Position numbers and translations under genes: made by a program. Source: Firm-04 sp045596625 (GTDB lineage: Bacteria; Bacillota; Clostridia; Oscillospirales; Ruminococcaceae). Taken from it: 64,000 nucleotides of DNA. Shown here piece after piece: positions 34,362-43,750 of this stretch. The first letter of the stretch is position 1; the number at the start of each line of letters is the position of its first letter. The notes under the pieces are model-generated. The model had not been told where the DNA came from and did not search any database. It saw only the letters and a program-made list of their open reading frames with translations. The stretch is taken from assembly GCA_045596625.1 (NCBI GenBank), contig JAZOCU010000084.1, forward strand, positions 1 to 64,000, in the 5' to 3' direction.

Positions 34362-37025
34362 TTATGGCTGTCCCAGTTCCTCAAAGGCGGTAAGACCGGC
34401 AAGGAAGCTTAGGATCTTGATGGTATCTGAAGCGTTGAGCTGCCCATCAAAAGCGCAGTCGGCATTGAGCATACCCTGCGGTGTAACCGTTACCGTCAGA
34501 TCCTCGCCGATCAGACGGCTTCCCAGCACCACATCATCGATCTTTACAAGACCATCGCAGTTGATATCGCCGTAAAGAAGCGTCTGCTGTATGGTAGTGG
34601 TGGTAGTGGTGGTAGTAGTAGTGGTCGTGGTCGTGGTAGTGGTCGTCACCGCATTGGGATCCTTGATCGCCATGACCGTGTAGTTCACGCAGTAGGAATC
34701 CTGTCCGTTCTGACCGAGCCGTACGATTTCGCCGGCAGAGACTTGCTTTTGATAGAGTGCGAACGTCACATCACCGTCATTGGCAACCGTCAGAGCAGTC
34801 GGCTCCCAATCGGAGAGCCAATCCGGCAGCGGCGATACACGAGTATCCATAGCGACATAGACGAGGATATCCTCGGCGGCGGTAAAGTAAGCAAGATCTG
34901 CCTTGGTGAATTTGGAATCGCAGGCAGTTAGGATGTATTCCGCACCGATCAGAGAAGTGGGAACACCGATATAGGTTACGGTTCTGTCACCGAACAGCAG
35001 AGCGCCATCGCTAAGATTCTGTCCCAGTGACCATGCATTGTAGTTGGCTTCATCGAGCACCTGCAGATCGGAGATCAATGCGCCGCTGATGGGGACACGT
35101 TCTCTGCCGAATACAAAGCTGTCGATGTTCAGCAGATAGCTGCTGCCGCCTACAAATTTCAGATAGACATTTTGCGTGCCGCGTATGATCGATTTTGTAT
35201 TGCAGGAGATCTCTGTGTATTGCTGCCAGTCACCGGTATTGGGGATCGGACAGGTAGCCACAGGAGCGTTGTTCATAGAGCCCACGTAGACCTCAATGGC
35301 AGCACCCTCGGCTGTTGATGCGACCTGTGCGTAGAAGCTGGCAGAGCCGTCCTCAAAATTCACAGCACGGAACATGATATAATCGCCGTTTTCAATATAT
35401 CCCACATTGCTGCCGCCGCTGCTGTTTTCTTCGGTCTCCACACCGCTTTGTGAGGTAAAGGCTTCCGCCTGAATGGTCTCGAACGCAGAGATCGTTTCCA
35501 CGGGATCCATTTCGGGAGAAAGTGTGACGACTCCCTCAGGGAATGCGTTGATGGTCAGATCGTTGCAGTAATATTCGATGTTGGTATAGCCCTGTCCGCA
35601 GTAGTCGCCGTAGCAGTCCACGGGATCATTGGGATTGAGGCCGCGTGCAGACTCCCATTCATCGGGCATACCGTCGCCATCGGTATCGGTGATGGTTTTT
35701 TCCAGCACGGCAGCCGGATAGGTATAGGTAGTGCTGCACTGGATCTTATAGTTGTCGATCTTGGTTTTTTCCTCAGAGTTTGCATCGTTATAGGAAGCGC
35801 TGCCGCTCATATTGCCGGTACCGGTTCTGGCTTCGTTTGCCGATTGCTGATCGATGGCAGTACGGAGGTTGGAAGCAATTCCGTTGCCTGCATAGGTCAG
35901 AACGTGCTCATAGGAAGCCTCTGCGCTTTCACAGGTCATAGCCGTCGAGACATTCTCGCTATTGACATTGATCGGGAATGCCGTGTTGCTTTTCACGGAA
36001 TCCTTGGTAATACCCAGACCATCCTTTACCTTGATGCCGTTCCAGTTGTTATAGGTGACATCACCGTATACAGAGCCATCCCGATTGAGCATACGGTTGC
36101 CGGTACAGAAGATCGAGAAATTCTGGGGACTGGTGCTGCTGTCCACATCAACATAATGCTTTCCGCCGGTGGTACCGTTGCCCATTTTGAGGGTGTTGTT
36201 GACGTAATTCAGATGCCCGATGGTGCCGTAAGCGGTCTGATACGCCCAGTTATAGATGACATTGTTAGTGAAATCGGCAGTTGAGGTACCCACGACCTTG
36301 CCGCGGAAATTGCGGGAAACATTGTGAACGATCAGGTTGTGATCGAAGGTGCAGTAGCCTCTTCCCATCATGATGCCGAAGCCGTGGATGCCTTTGCTGT
36401 GGCCGCCCCAGGAATCGGCAGGGCCGATGACGGAATATTGCACGGTATAGTATTCGTTGTTGGAATAGAGCGCCCATTGTTCATCGGTCGTCCAGCCCAT
36501 AGAACAGTGATCGATGATGGAGTTGGAGCCTTTGGCACCGCCCCAGGCATCATTGCCGCTGGTAGTAGAGGCATAGGGGCCGGGACGGGAGCTGATAAAC
36601 CGACAGATGATATTATCGCCGCCCATACCGAGCTTGTAATTCTTGAGCGTGATACCGCTGCCGCCGGGTGCAGTCTGACCGGCAATGGTCACATTGCTCT
36701 GTACGATGATATTGCTTTTGAGCTCGATGGTGCCGCTCACATCGAAGATGACAAAGCGTCCCGACTTGCTGACAGCATCACGGAACGAGCCTTCTCCGCT
36801 GTCGTTGAGGTTGGTAACATGATAAACTTCGCCGCCTCTGCCGCCTGTAGCATAGGCACCGCCGCCCACAGCACCGGGAAATGCCTTAATACCTGTTGAA
36901 GCGCCGCTGGCAGGCGGCGTAGCATATCCGCCGCTCATACAGGCGAGCATAACAGCACAAACAGCAAGCGCGCCGGCAGCACGGCGTGTTCTTCCCCTAT
37001 GGGATATCTGTTGTTGGAATGCCAT
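34362..37025 (-). CDS. Secreted PL1-type pectate lyase with CBM6-like and dockerin modules
   Basis: 887 residues; ATG at 37025 after GGGGAGGA. Order: signal peptide (about 1-42), pectate lyase beta-helix (about 45-440; GRGGEVYHVTNLNDSGEGSFRDAV, VIFDVSGTIEL, NVTIAGQTAPG, FISSRPG, GWTTDEQW), a TSP3-like calcium repeat (DTDGDGMPDEWE, about 447), a CBM6-like sandwich (about 511-640; GDYIMFRAVNFEDG), a further beta module (about 645-790), a Thr linker, and a type I dockerin (about 817-887; DINCDGLVKIDD and the second half around DCAFDGQL). The dockerin first repeat matches that of the 3297 enzyme almost exactly, so both should bind the same cohesin. Role: pectin depolymerisation in a cell-surface complex. 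Confidence 0.92.
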   Translation of the reverse strand: MAFQQQISHRGRTRRAAGALAVCAVMLACMSGGYATPPASGASTGIKAFPGAVGGGAYATGGRGGEVYHVTNLNDSGEGSFRDAVSKSGRFVIFDVSGTIELKSNIIVQSNVTIAGQTAPGGSGITLKNYKLGMGGDNIICRFISSRPGPYASTTSGNDAWGGAKGSNSIIDHCSMGWTTDEQWALYSNNEYYTVQYSVIGPADSWGGHSKGIHGFGIMMGRGYCTFDHNLIVHNVSRNFRGKVVGTSTADFTNNVIYNWAYQTAYGTIGHLNYVNNTLKMGNGTTGGKHYVDVDSSTSPQNFSIFCTGNRMLNRDGSVYGDVTYNNWNGIKVKDGLGITKDSVKSNTAFPINVNSENVSTAMTCESAEASYEHVLTYAGNGIASNLRTAIDQQSANEARTGTGNMSGSASYNDANSEEKTKIDNYKIQCSTTYTYPAAVLEKTITDTDGDGMPDEWESARGLNPNDPVDCYGDYCGQGYTNIEYYCNDLTINAFPEGVVTLSPEMDPVETISAFETIQAEAFTSQSGVETEENSSGGSNVGYIENGDYIMFRAVNFEDGSASFYAQVASTAEGAAIEVYVGSMNNAPVATCPIPNTGDWQQYTEISCNTKSIIRGTQNVYLKFVGGSSYLLNIDSFVFGRERVPISGALISDLQVLDEANYNAWSLGQNLSDGALLFGDRTVTYIGVPTSLIGAEYILTACDSKFTKADLAYFTAAEDILVYVAMDTRVSPLPDWLSDWEPTALTVANDGDVTFALYQKQVSAGEIVRLGQNGQDSYCVNYTVMAIKDPNAVTTTTTTTTTTTTTTTTTTIQQTLLYGDINCDGLVKIDDVVLGSRLIGEDLTVTVTPQGMLNADCAFDGQLNASDTIKILSFLAGLTAFEELGQP

Positions 37026-37285
37026 AAAAAATCCTCCCCGAATTGAAATCACACATCTCTATTGGTATCCTATACCATCTTAATCGTACCATAAAGCAGT
37101 AAAAAATGCAATAGGCACAGAAAAAACAGCTACAATACTCCATAAAGAAGCGGTAAAAAGTCAATCCGGAGAGCAAAAGAAGAATTGGGGAGAATGAAGA
37201 AAATAAATTAGATAAGCCGAAGGATTCCAGGTCGGTTGGGACAGCAGATCCTTCGGCAGTATCAGCGATAAGATAGAGAAACAAT

Positions 37286-37658
37286 AAAAGCCCTGCCGTA
37301 CACACAGGACTTTTTGCCGACGTGACAATTGGATTGCTCACGCACGGCACATACATAGAGAGCGTGCAGACTGTACCGTGATCTGCACGAGGAAATCATG
37401 CGAACAAGCATGCTGAAATCTGTGCGCTGAATGTTTGCCGGAACAATATTATGAAAGATGGCTGAAATCGCAGGTATCATCAGCAGCTGCCAAAGAACAG
37501 ACAACGATCCTCGGAGAACTGCTGTGATGCCGGCTGAGTAGATTAATTGGGAGATATGTGGTGGATTGTTTGCCGGATGGTGTGTTGTTTGTAAGAGGGG
37601 CAGAAAGGTTCTCGTATGTACGCTCGGGGAACCTTTACCTGAAAGGGGGGAAGCCTTT
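37286..37658 (-). ncRNA. Candidate structured RNA or long regulatory leader
   Basis: Minus strand: promoter (-35 TTGACA at 37690-37695, 18-bp spacer, -10 TAAAAT at 37666-37671) and, about 370 bases later, an intrinsic terminator (stem 37286-37295 with 37305-37314, U-run). In between are several helices, such as AGGTTC with GAACCT near 37610-37640 and a perfect 8-bp CGTGCAGA/TCTGCACG near 37363-37390. No known family was recognised. An open frame in this strand runs through the terminator and is unlikely to be translated. The unit could act as its own RNA or as a premature-termination leader for the pectate lyase 260 bp further on. Confidence 0.5.
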
Positions 37659-37665
37659 CGCAATT

Positions 37666-37695
37666 ATTTTATCATTTTTTTGATTTCGTTGTCAA
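37666..37695 (-). promoter_or_regulatory. Promoter of the structured-RNA candidate
   Basis: TTGACA (37690-37695), 18 bp, TAAAAT (37666-37671) on the minus strand. AT-rich upstream DNA. Confidence 0.65.
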
Positions 37696-37905
37696 TATTT
37701 TTTCAACAAAATTTTAGCAACAATATTTTATGAATTTTGTAATAGCTGACATGAATCAATGGATATGTATGATTTCATTTTTGTTCAAGATGGCTTCTTC
37801 GTGTTTTCGTTGATTATCAAAGATAATCGGGGGATGATATGCGATGAAAAATCAAGCAGCCTTTGGATTGTTATTCGACTGATATTTAATATAACAAATT
37901 TTAAG

Positions 37906-37928
37906 TACAACTTTTATGTAAAGTTGTA
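37906..37928. repeat. 9-bp inverted repeat in AT-rich gap
   Basis: TACAACTTT and AAAGTTGTA separated by TATGT, in the 37716-38000 AT-rich stretch that carries no recognisable gene. It is 75 bp before the birA promoter. It resembles but does not match the shared phage palindrome; role unknown. Confidence 0.35.
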
Positions 37929-38001
37929 TTGGCAATATTGTTATAAAACGCTCAAAAACAGAAGAAGATTTTTGCAGTTTTCTGCAAAAGAAGGAAGCTC
38001 C

Positions 38002-38030
38002 TTGCGCTTTGGTGCGTACTGTGGTATAAT
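38002..38030 (+). promoter_or_regulatory. Promoter of birA
   Basis: -35 TTGCGC (38002-38007), 17-bp spacer, -10 TATAAT (38025-38030). Confidence 0.78.
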
Positions 38031-38069
38031 AAACGGAACGAAACCGAAGAGAAAAGGAGTGGGAATATC

Positions 38070-38894
38070 ATGCTGCCGCAGCGAAATATACTGCTGGAAC
38101 AGGCGATCGCAGCATTGCTTGCAGAGGAATCCTGCACTGTACAGGTCTATGATACACTGCCTTCTACCAATGGTCAGCTGCGCGCTATGGCAGAGCAAAA
38201 TGCCGCAGAGGGTACCGCTGTGCTTGCGCTGCATCAATCGGCAGGCAGAGGCAGAATGGGACGCAGCTTTTATTCTCCGAAGGAAAGCGGTCTGTATCTG
38301 AGCCTGCTGCTGCGACCGCAGATGGCGGCTTCGGAGGCGCTGTCTCTGACTTCCATAGCAGCAGTGGCGGCCTGTGAAGCGATTGCACAGGTGTGTGCAA
38401 AAAAAGTGCAGATCAAATGGGTGAATGATCTGCTGTATGAAAACAAAAAGATCTGCGGGATCTTGACGGAGGGTGCAGCAGCACCGGAGGGCGATCGCCT
38501 TTCCTACGCCATAGTAGGGATCGGGATCAATCTTCTTCCTCCGAAGGGCGGATTCCCGCAGGAGCTTGCCTCTGTTGCCGGCGCACTGTATCAGGATGAT
38601 ACCAATGTGCCTCCTGCTGATCTGCTGCCCAAGCTGACAGCGGCATGGCTGCGTCGTTTTTTGTATTATTATCGTCAATTGCCGCACAAGCGCTTTGTTG
38701 CTGTATATCGGAAATCGCTTTGTATGCTGGGAGAATCCGTTCTGGTATATGAAAATGAGCAAAGCCGGAAAGCAGTGGCTTTGGCCATAGATGATGCACT
38801 CCGGTTGCTGGTGCGCTATGAAGACGGAACAGAAGAATGGCGCAGCAGCGGAGAGATCCGGATACGCCGGGATACCGCACAGCAAGAGCAGTGA
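38070..38894 (+). CDS. birA: Biotin--[acetyl-CoA-carboxylase] ligase, catalytic domain only
   Basis: Transfers biotin via biotinyl-5'-AMP to carboxylase carrier proteins. 274 residues. Motifs are YDTLPSTNGQLRAMA, the biotin loop SAGRGRMGRSFYSPKESGLYLSLLLRP, IKWVNDLLYENKKICGIL and GIGINL, and a small C-terminal SH3-like domain (VLVYENEQSR...YEDGTEEW). The N-terminal winged helix of bifunctional BirA repressors is absent, so it is probably enzyme only. AAAGGAG precedes the start by about 11 bases. Confidence 0.94.
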   Translation: MLPQRNILLEQAIAALLAEESCTVQVYDTLPSTNGQLRAMAEQNAAEGTAVLALHQSAGRGRMGRSFYSPKESGLYLSLLLRPQMAASEALSLTSIAAVAACEAIAQVCAKKVQIKWVNDLLYENKKICGILTEGAAAPEGDRLSYAIVGIGINLLPPKGGFPQELASVAGALYQDDTNVPPADLLPKLTAAWLRRFLYYYRQLPHKRFVAVYRKSLCMLGESVLVYENEQSRKAVALAIDDALRLLVRYEDGTEEWRSSGEIRIRRDTAQQEQ

Positions 38895-38948
38895 ATCGAC
38901 AAAGAAGAAACTGCCCATGAGGTCTTGGCGGGATCCGTGATCGAAAAA

Positions 38949-39287
38949 TCAGTACAGAGAACGGTGCTGTGCATCGGCATATCGTAATTTCTGATTTTCA
39001 TATTTGCGTTTGGTTGCCATGCCGCCTCGGATATGCCGTTCCTGTTTGTTTTTTTCGATGATGACCTTGACCTGCTCATACAAACCGTAATGGAGCAGCG
39101 GCAGCTTGGAAGAAATATCTTTATGTACGGTGGATTTTGAGATGCCAAAGGCTTTGGCGGCACTGCGAACCGTAGCCTCATGCGCAATGATATATTCTCC
39201 CAGACGAATGGCACGCTCTCCCAGCGCATCCGGCTCGGATTGCCGCAGATGTCGTTGTGTTGTATCATGGATTTGCTTTCGTTTCAT
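38949..39287 (-). CDS. spoIIID: Sporulation transcription factor SpoIIID
   Basis: DNA-binding regulator of mother-cell gene expression in sporulation. 112 residues from the ATG at 39287 (AAGGAG 11 bases upstream). The helix-turn-helix AAKAFGISKSTVHKDISSKLP and the HIRGGMATKRKYE tail match SpoIIID closely. About 20 residues longer than the Bacillus protein, mainly at the C-terminus and first residues. It indicates that the organism carries a sporulation programme. It is divergent from asd. Confidence 0.95.
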   Translation of the reverse strand: MKRKQIHDTTQRHLRQSEPDALGERAIRLGEYIIAHEATVRSAAKAFGISKSTVHKDISSKLPLLHYGLYEQVKVIIEKNKQERHIRGGMATKRKYENQKLRYADAQHRSLY

Positions 39288-39442
39288 GCAGTAGCTCACT
39301 CCTTGCTTGGTGCTACTGGAGCATATGCGGTAAAAATGGGAAAGATACATCAAAGAACGGAAAAAAATATGGCACCATTTCCACAAATGCAGCATAGAAT
39401 AGTGCGGGGAAACCGTATAAAGGGTAGAAATGAAAAAAGTGC

Positions 39443-39471
39443 TTGACAAATGCAAGGGAACATGGTATGAT
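39443..39471 (+). promoter_or_regulatory. Promoter of the lysine-riboswitch operon
   Basis: Perfect -35 TTGACA (39443-39448), 17-bp spacer, -10 TATGAT (39466-39471). Confidence 0.88.
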
Positions 39472-39481
39472 AAGCACATAC

Positions 39482-39770
39482 GGACAGAGGCGCGGTTGCG
39501 ATAAGTCTTGCTGAGAGAGGGTGCCGACCCGATCGGATCTTGGCAAAAAAGGCAAAACCGCCGAAGTATTCTTCTGAACGGCTGGGAAGAATGCTGGGGA
39601 CGCATCGAACAGGTGCGTCACTGTCACATCGCAGTGCTGCGATGTGGAGTGCTGGACCGGATTCCTTCGTGGCTGTGATGGGGGAGAAGTCCTCATGAAG
39701 AGCTGCAGGGTACCGTTCATAAGCCAGAATGTCCGTTCGGTTGATCCGGCGGATTTTTTTTATGATCTTT
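39482..39770 (+). promoter_or_regulatory. Lysine riboswitch (L box)
   Basis: Aptamer about 39482-39657 has L-box conserved pieces: AGAGGCGCG at the start, GCCG near 39520, ACCGCCGAAG near 39557, GGCTGGGA, CACTGTCAC and GTGGAGTGCTGGA near the end. The expression platform runs to about 39765, where CCGGAT can pair with ATCCGG before a GGCGGATTTTTTTT terminator. Bound lysine should stop transcription of the asd-dapA-dapB operon. Confidence 0.92.
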
Positions 39771-39831
39771 TATCAGATCATAGCGCCAAAGTCAAAAAAT
39801 TGATTTTATTAAAGAAGGAGTCCGATGTAAG

Positions 39832-40914
39832 ATGAAAGAATTTCGAGTTGGTATTATTGGTGCCACCGGTATGGTGGGTCAGCGTTTTGCACTGCTGTTG
39901 GCAGAGCATCCGTGGTTCAAGGTAACGACCCTTGCAGCCTCCTCCCGATCTGCAGGCAAGACCTATCGTGAGGCAGTAGGCAGCCGTTGGGCATTTGAGG
40001 ATCAGCCCATGCCCGAGAAGCTTGCCGATCTGATGGTCTACGATGCCGGTGCTGATGTGGAAAAGATCGCAGCAGCGGTAGATTTCTGCTTCTGTGCCGT
40101 CGATATGAAAAAGGATGAGATCCGTGCGCTGGAGGAGCAGTATGCCAAGGCAGAATGCCCCATCGTATCCAACAACTCGGCACATCGTTTTACCCCCGAT
40201 GTTCCCATGATCATTCCGGAGATCAACCCCGAGCATCTGGAGGTGATCGCCGCACAGCGTGCAAGATTGGGCACCAAGCGCGGTTTTATTGCAGTCAAAT
40301 CCAATTGCTCGATCCAGAGCTATGTACCTGCTTTGCATCCGCTGCGTGAGTTTGGCATCAAGCAGGTGCTGGCTTGTACCTACCAGGCAATTTCCGGTGC
40401 CGGAAAGACCTTTGCCCGCTGGCCCGAAATGGTAGATAACCTGATCCCTTATATCGGCGGTGAGGAGGAGAAATCCGAACAGGAGCCGCTGAAGGTTTGG
40501 GGCAAGGTAGAAAACGGCGAGATCGTCAAGGCAGAGGGACCGCTGATCACGACCCAGTGTCTGCGTGTACCGGTTGCCGATGGTCATACCGCAGCCGTGT
40601 TTGTGCGTTTTGAGAAAAAGCCTACCATCGAGCAGATCAAGGCTGCATGGGCAAGCTTTGCAGGAGAGCCCCAATCGCTGGAGCTGCCCATGGCACCCAA
40701 GCAGTTCATCCATTATTTTGAAGAGCCGGATCGTCCCCAGGCACGTCTGGATCGTATGCTGGAAGGCGGTATGGCAGTATCGGTGGGTCGTCTGCGTGAG
40801 GATAGTCTGTTTGACTATAAGTTTGTCTGTCTGTCTCACAATACCCTGCGCGGCGCAGCCGGCGGTGCCGTAGAGCTTGCAGAGCTGCTGGCAGCTAAGG
40901 GATATTTTGACTGA
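39832..40914 (+). CDS. asd: Aspartate-semialdehyde dehydrogenase
   Basis: Makes aspartate semialdehyde from aspartyl phosphate, for lysine, methionine and threonine. 360 residues. NADP loop GIIGATGMVGQRFA, SRSAGKTY, catalytic Cys159 in KSNCSIQS, YQAISGAGKT, and VPVADGHTAAVFVRF. The sequence is of the archaeal/fungal-like branch rather than the classical Gram-negative one. Right after the lysine riboswitch. Confidence 0.96.
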   Translation: MKEFRVGIIGATGMVGQRFALLLAEHPWFKVTTLAASSRSAGKTYREAVGSRWAFEDQPMPEKLADLMVYDAGADVEKIAAAVDFCFCAVDMKKDEIRALEEQYAKAECPIVSNNSAHRFTPDVPMIIPEINPEHLEVIAAQRARLGTKRGFIAVKSNCSIQSYVPALHPLREFGIKQVLACTYQAISGAGKTFARWPEMVDNLIPYIGGEEEKSEQEPLKVWGKVENGEIVKAEGPLITTQCLRVPVADGHTAAVFVRFEKKPTIEQIKAAWASFAGEPQSLELPMAPKQFIHYFEEPDRPQARLDRMLEGGMAVSVGRLREDSLFDYKFVCLSHNTLRGAAGGAVELAELLAAKGYFD

Positions 40915-40975
40915 GAACACAGCAGGGAATTGCAAAACAATAGGAATATAACAAGGGAAAGGGAATCCATTTCCG

Positions 40976-41584
40976 ATGAAATCTGTATTTATCTGTGCAA
41001 TGGCAGATGCGCTTTTAGCAGCCTCTGTGGATATCCGCAACGGCGATCATTTATATGGCCCGTTGGAATTTCACAGCTATCTGCCGCCAACCAACCATTC
41101 GCTGCCCTATGTGCCTGCTTATCTGCAGGATTATTATCTCCAGCCGAAGCTGCTCAAAAGCTTTTTGCGCAGCGATGCCTGTAAGGGCTTGTATCGGCAT
41201 TGTGATTATCTGCTTGCGCTGACGGATGACTGTACGGATCTGGAGGCACATGCACTCAATGAGCTGCTGACTGCCTGCGGAGCCAAATCGGTCTCGATGG
41301 AATATCAGGCGTTTTTGCTTTCCGGTGATCCTTCTTATCTTGCGGTAACGGCATCCAAGCGATCGGTCTGTGTCACGCATGTGATTGCGGGAAAGGATGA
41401 AACAGAGCGTATTTTCATCCCCATTGACGAAGCGACCGAGGAGCAGATCTTTGCGGCAATGGAGGAGATGGATTCCGAGCATACACAGCCGGTATATACC
41501 TTTGGCCTGCCCGAAACACTGGAGGATGTGGGAGAACCTGTATATCCTCAGATGCTGGCACGGAACTTTATTCGGTTGCTGTAA
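40976..41584 (+). CDS. Conserved-looking protein of unknown function in the lysine operon
   Basis: 202 residues, no signal peptide or membrane segment. N-terminal MKSVFICAMADALLAAS looks like a nucleotide-binding or hydrolase-type beta strand and turn. Further features are LPPTNHSLPYVPAYLQDYYLQP and YRHCDYLLALTDD. No family recognised. It starts 62 bp after asd and is followed 29 bp later by another unknown gene, all inside the riboswitch-led unit, so a link to lysine or DAP metabolism is possible. Confidence 0.7.
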   Translation: MKSVFICAMADALLAASVDIRNGDHLYGPLEFHSYLPPTNHSLPYVPAYLQDYYLQPKLLKSFLRSDACKGLYRHCDYLLALTDDCTDLEAHALNELLTACGAKSVSMEYQAFLLSGDPSYLAVTASKRSVCVTHVIAGKDETERIFIPIDEATEEQIFAAMEEMDSEHTQPVYTFGLPETLEDVGEPVYPQMLARNFIRLL

Positions 41585-41613
41585 GCGTAAGCCTGTATGC
41601 GAGGAGAAAAGCG

Positions 41614-42012
41614 ATGAAGCGTTTTCTGATACGGGTAGATATTGTTTTGCGTGTGATCATGCATCCTGTTGAGCAGGTAACAGAGGATGTGCTTTGTGAT
41701 CTGCTGGCCTGTGATGTCACCGAGCGGATGCGTGCCTATGAAGCGCCTGACGCATTGGCAAAACAAGGAATCCGGCTTTGCTATTTTATTGATGGCAGAG
41801 GCGGAGAACGAGATCTGTCCCCGAATTTATGTGCTACTTGCCTGTATCATACCGGCTGTGCCATCTATGGTGATATGCTGCTGGCTGCGGCCTGCGGTGA
41901 TACAGTGCGAGGCTTTTCCATGCAAGAGGCAGAGCTGCTTGTCGCATGGCTGAAAGAACAGATCCCCTTTTTACAGAGCGACGGATGGTCGGAACTTGTT
42001 GATTTGACATAG
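41614..42012 (+). CDS. Small cysteine-rich protein of unknown function in the lysine operon
   Basis: 132 residues with a CxxC-x5-C cluster (Cys73, Cys76, Cys82 in LCATCLYHTGC) that could bind a metal. It carries DLSPNLCATC and an LPE-poor helical end (LVAWLKEQIPFL). No known family. Second of two unknown genes between asd and dapA. Confidence 0.68.
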   Translation: MKRFLIRVDIVLRVIMHPVEQVTEDVLCDLLACDVTERMRAYEAPDALAKQGIRLCYFIDGRGGERDLSPNLCATCLYHTGCAIYGDMLLAAACGDTVRGFSMQEAELLVAWLKEQIPFLQSDGWSELVDLT

Positions 42013-42052
42013 CCGATATGCACTGCATATCAGCAGAAAGGTGGAAGAAACC

Positions 42053-42943
42053 ATGAAGAATACGATTTTTACAGGTGCCGGTGTAGCATTGGTTACGCCC
42101 TTTGCCGCAGATGGCACTGTCGATTATGATGTGATGGCACAGCTGATCGAAGATCAGATCGCAGCCGGAACGGATGCACTGATCATTGCCGGTACTACCG
42201 GCGAAAGCTCTACACTGACCGAAGAAGAGCATGTAGAGGTCATTCGTTTTGCTGTCGAGCGTGCTGCTCATCGGGTTCCTGTGATCGCCGGTACCGGCAG
42301 TAATGATACTGCATTTTGCATTGCACTTTCGCAGGATGCTGAGCGAGTCGGTGCCGATGCACTGCTGCTGGTTACGCCTTATTACAACAAGGCCACCCAG
42401 AAGGGTCTGTATATTCACTATAAGGCGATCGCCGATGCAGTGAATCTGCCGATTATTTTGTATAACGTACCGTCTCGTACCGGTGTGAATATTGAGATTG
42501 AAACTGTGGCAAAGCTTGCCGAGCTGCCGAATATTGTTGCGATCAAGGAAGCATCCGGCAACATCAGCTATCTGGCAAAGCTGATGGAGCGCTGCGGTGA
42601 TATCATTGATGTATACAGCGGCAACGATGATCAGATCGTGCCGATGATGGCGCTGGGTGCCAAGGGCGTGATCTCTGTGCTGTCCAATATATGTCCCAAG
42701 GAGACGCATGACATGGCAATGGCAGCCCTGCAGGGCGATTATCAGACTGCGGCAAAGCTGCAGCTTGATTATCTCAGCCTGATCAATGCACTGTTTATCG
42801 AGGTAAACCCGATTCCTGTGAAGGAAGCAATGAATCTTATGGGGATGCAGGTAGGCGAGTGCCGTCTTCCTTTGTGTGAAATGGAGGAAAAGAATCGCGA
42901 GGTACTGCGTGCCGCATTGGCAAAGCATGGTCTGCTTGCATAA
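42053..42943 (+). CDS. dapA: 4-hydroxy-tetrahydrodipicolinate synthase
   Basis: Condenses pyruvate with aspartate semialdehyde. 296 residues from ATG 42053 (AAAGGTGG 8 bases before); a GTG 12 bases earlier is less likely. Motifs are AGTTGESSTLTEEEH, LLLVTPYYNKATQ, YNVPSRTGVNI and the Schiff-base lysine K165 in IVAIKEASGN. Typical length. Confidence 0.97.
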   Translation: MKNTIFTGAGVALVTPFAADGTVDYDVMAQLIEDQIAAGTDALIIAGTTGESSTLTEEEHVEVIRFAVERAAHRVPVIAGTGSNDTAFCIALSQDAERVGADALLLVTPYYNKATQKGLYIHYKAIADAVNLPIILYNVPSRTGVNIEIETVAKLAELPNIVAIKEASGNISYLAKLMERCGDIIDVYSGNDDQIVPMMALGAKGVISVLSNICPKETHDMAMAALQGDYQTAAKLQLDYLSLINALFIEVNPIPVKEAMNLMGMQVGECRLPLCEMEEKNREVLRAALAKHGLLA

Positions 42944-42987
42944 GTGGATTTTAGGAAAGAAACAAAATAAAGAGAGGATTCTCAAGG

Positions 42988-43749
42988 ATGGTTGAAATCG
43001 TTATCAGCGGAGCCTGCGGAAAAATGGGCCGCACGCTTGCCGCTTGTATCGCCGAACGCAATGGCTGTCAGGTCATTGCCGGTATCGATGTATTCCCTTG
43101 TGATACATTGGGATTTCCTGTGGTACAAACGCCTTCCGCACTGCCGCAGAAGCCTGATGTGATCATCGATTACAGCAATCCTGCCGGACTGGATGGGTTG
43201 CTGCAATATGCGCTTTCTGTGGGTGTTCCGCTGGTGCTTGCCACCACCGGATATTCCGAGGAGCAGATGGGACAGATCCGGCAGGCAGCCTTACAGATCC
43301 CCATTTTCTTTTCGTTTAATATGTCAATCGGCATCCAGCTGCTGATGGCACTTTCCAAGAAGGCAGCAGCAGTATTGGGTGACCAATTTGATATTGAGAT
43401 CATTGAAAAGCATCATAATCAAAAGATCGATGCACCTTCGGGTACCGCATTAATGCTGTTGAATGCGATTTGTGATGAGACAGATCCGCCGAAGCATGCG
43501 GTGTATGATCGTCACAGTGTCCGTAAAAAGAGAGAAACTGCCGAGATCGGTATGCATTCGATCCGGGGCGGTACCATTGTCGGAGAGCATGAAGTATTGT
43601 TTGCCGGTCCCGATGAGTGTATTTCTCTGAAGCATACGGCATCCTCCAAGCGCGTATTTGCCGAAGGCTCGATCAATGCAGCGATCTTCATGGCAAAAGA
43701 ACACAAAGCTGGGCTGTATGATATGACGCATCTGCTGGCGGAGGTATAA
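42988..43749 (+). CDS. dapB: 4-hydroxy-tetrahydrodipicolinate reductase
   Basis: NAD(P)H-dependent step after DapA. 253 residues with N-terminal SGACGKMGRTLAACI, ATTGYSEEQ, EIIEKHHNQKIDAPSGTALML (catalytic His/Lys) and HSIRGGTIVGEHEVLFAG. In the lysine operon 44 bp after dapA. Confidence 0.97.
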   Translation: MVEIVISGACGKMGRTLAACIAERNGCQVIAGIDVFPCDTLGFPVVQTPSALPQKPDVIIDYSNPAGLDGLLQYALSVGVPLVLATTGYSEEQMGQIRQAALQIPIFFSFNMSIGIQLLMALSKKAAAVLGDQFDIEIIEKHHNQKIDAPSGTALMLLNAICDETDPPKHAVYDRHSVRKKRETAEIGMHSIRGGTIVGEHEVLFAGPDECISLKHTASSKRVFAEGSINAAIFMAKEHKAGLYDMTHLLAEV

Positions 43750-43750
43750 C

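Noticed and set aside
37262..37663. 133-codon open frame on the minus strand within the structured-RNA candidate
   Set aside because: It reads through an intrinsic terminator, has no ribosome site and no recognisable motif.
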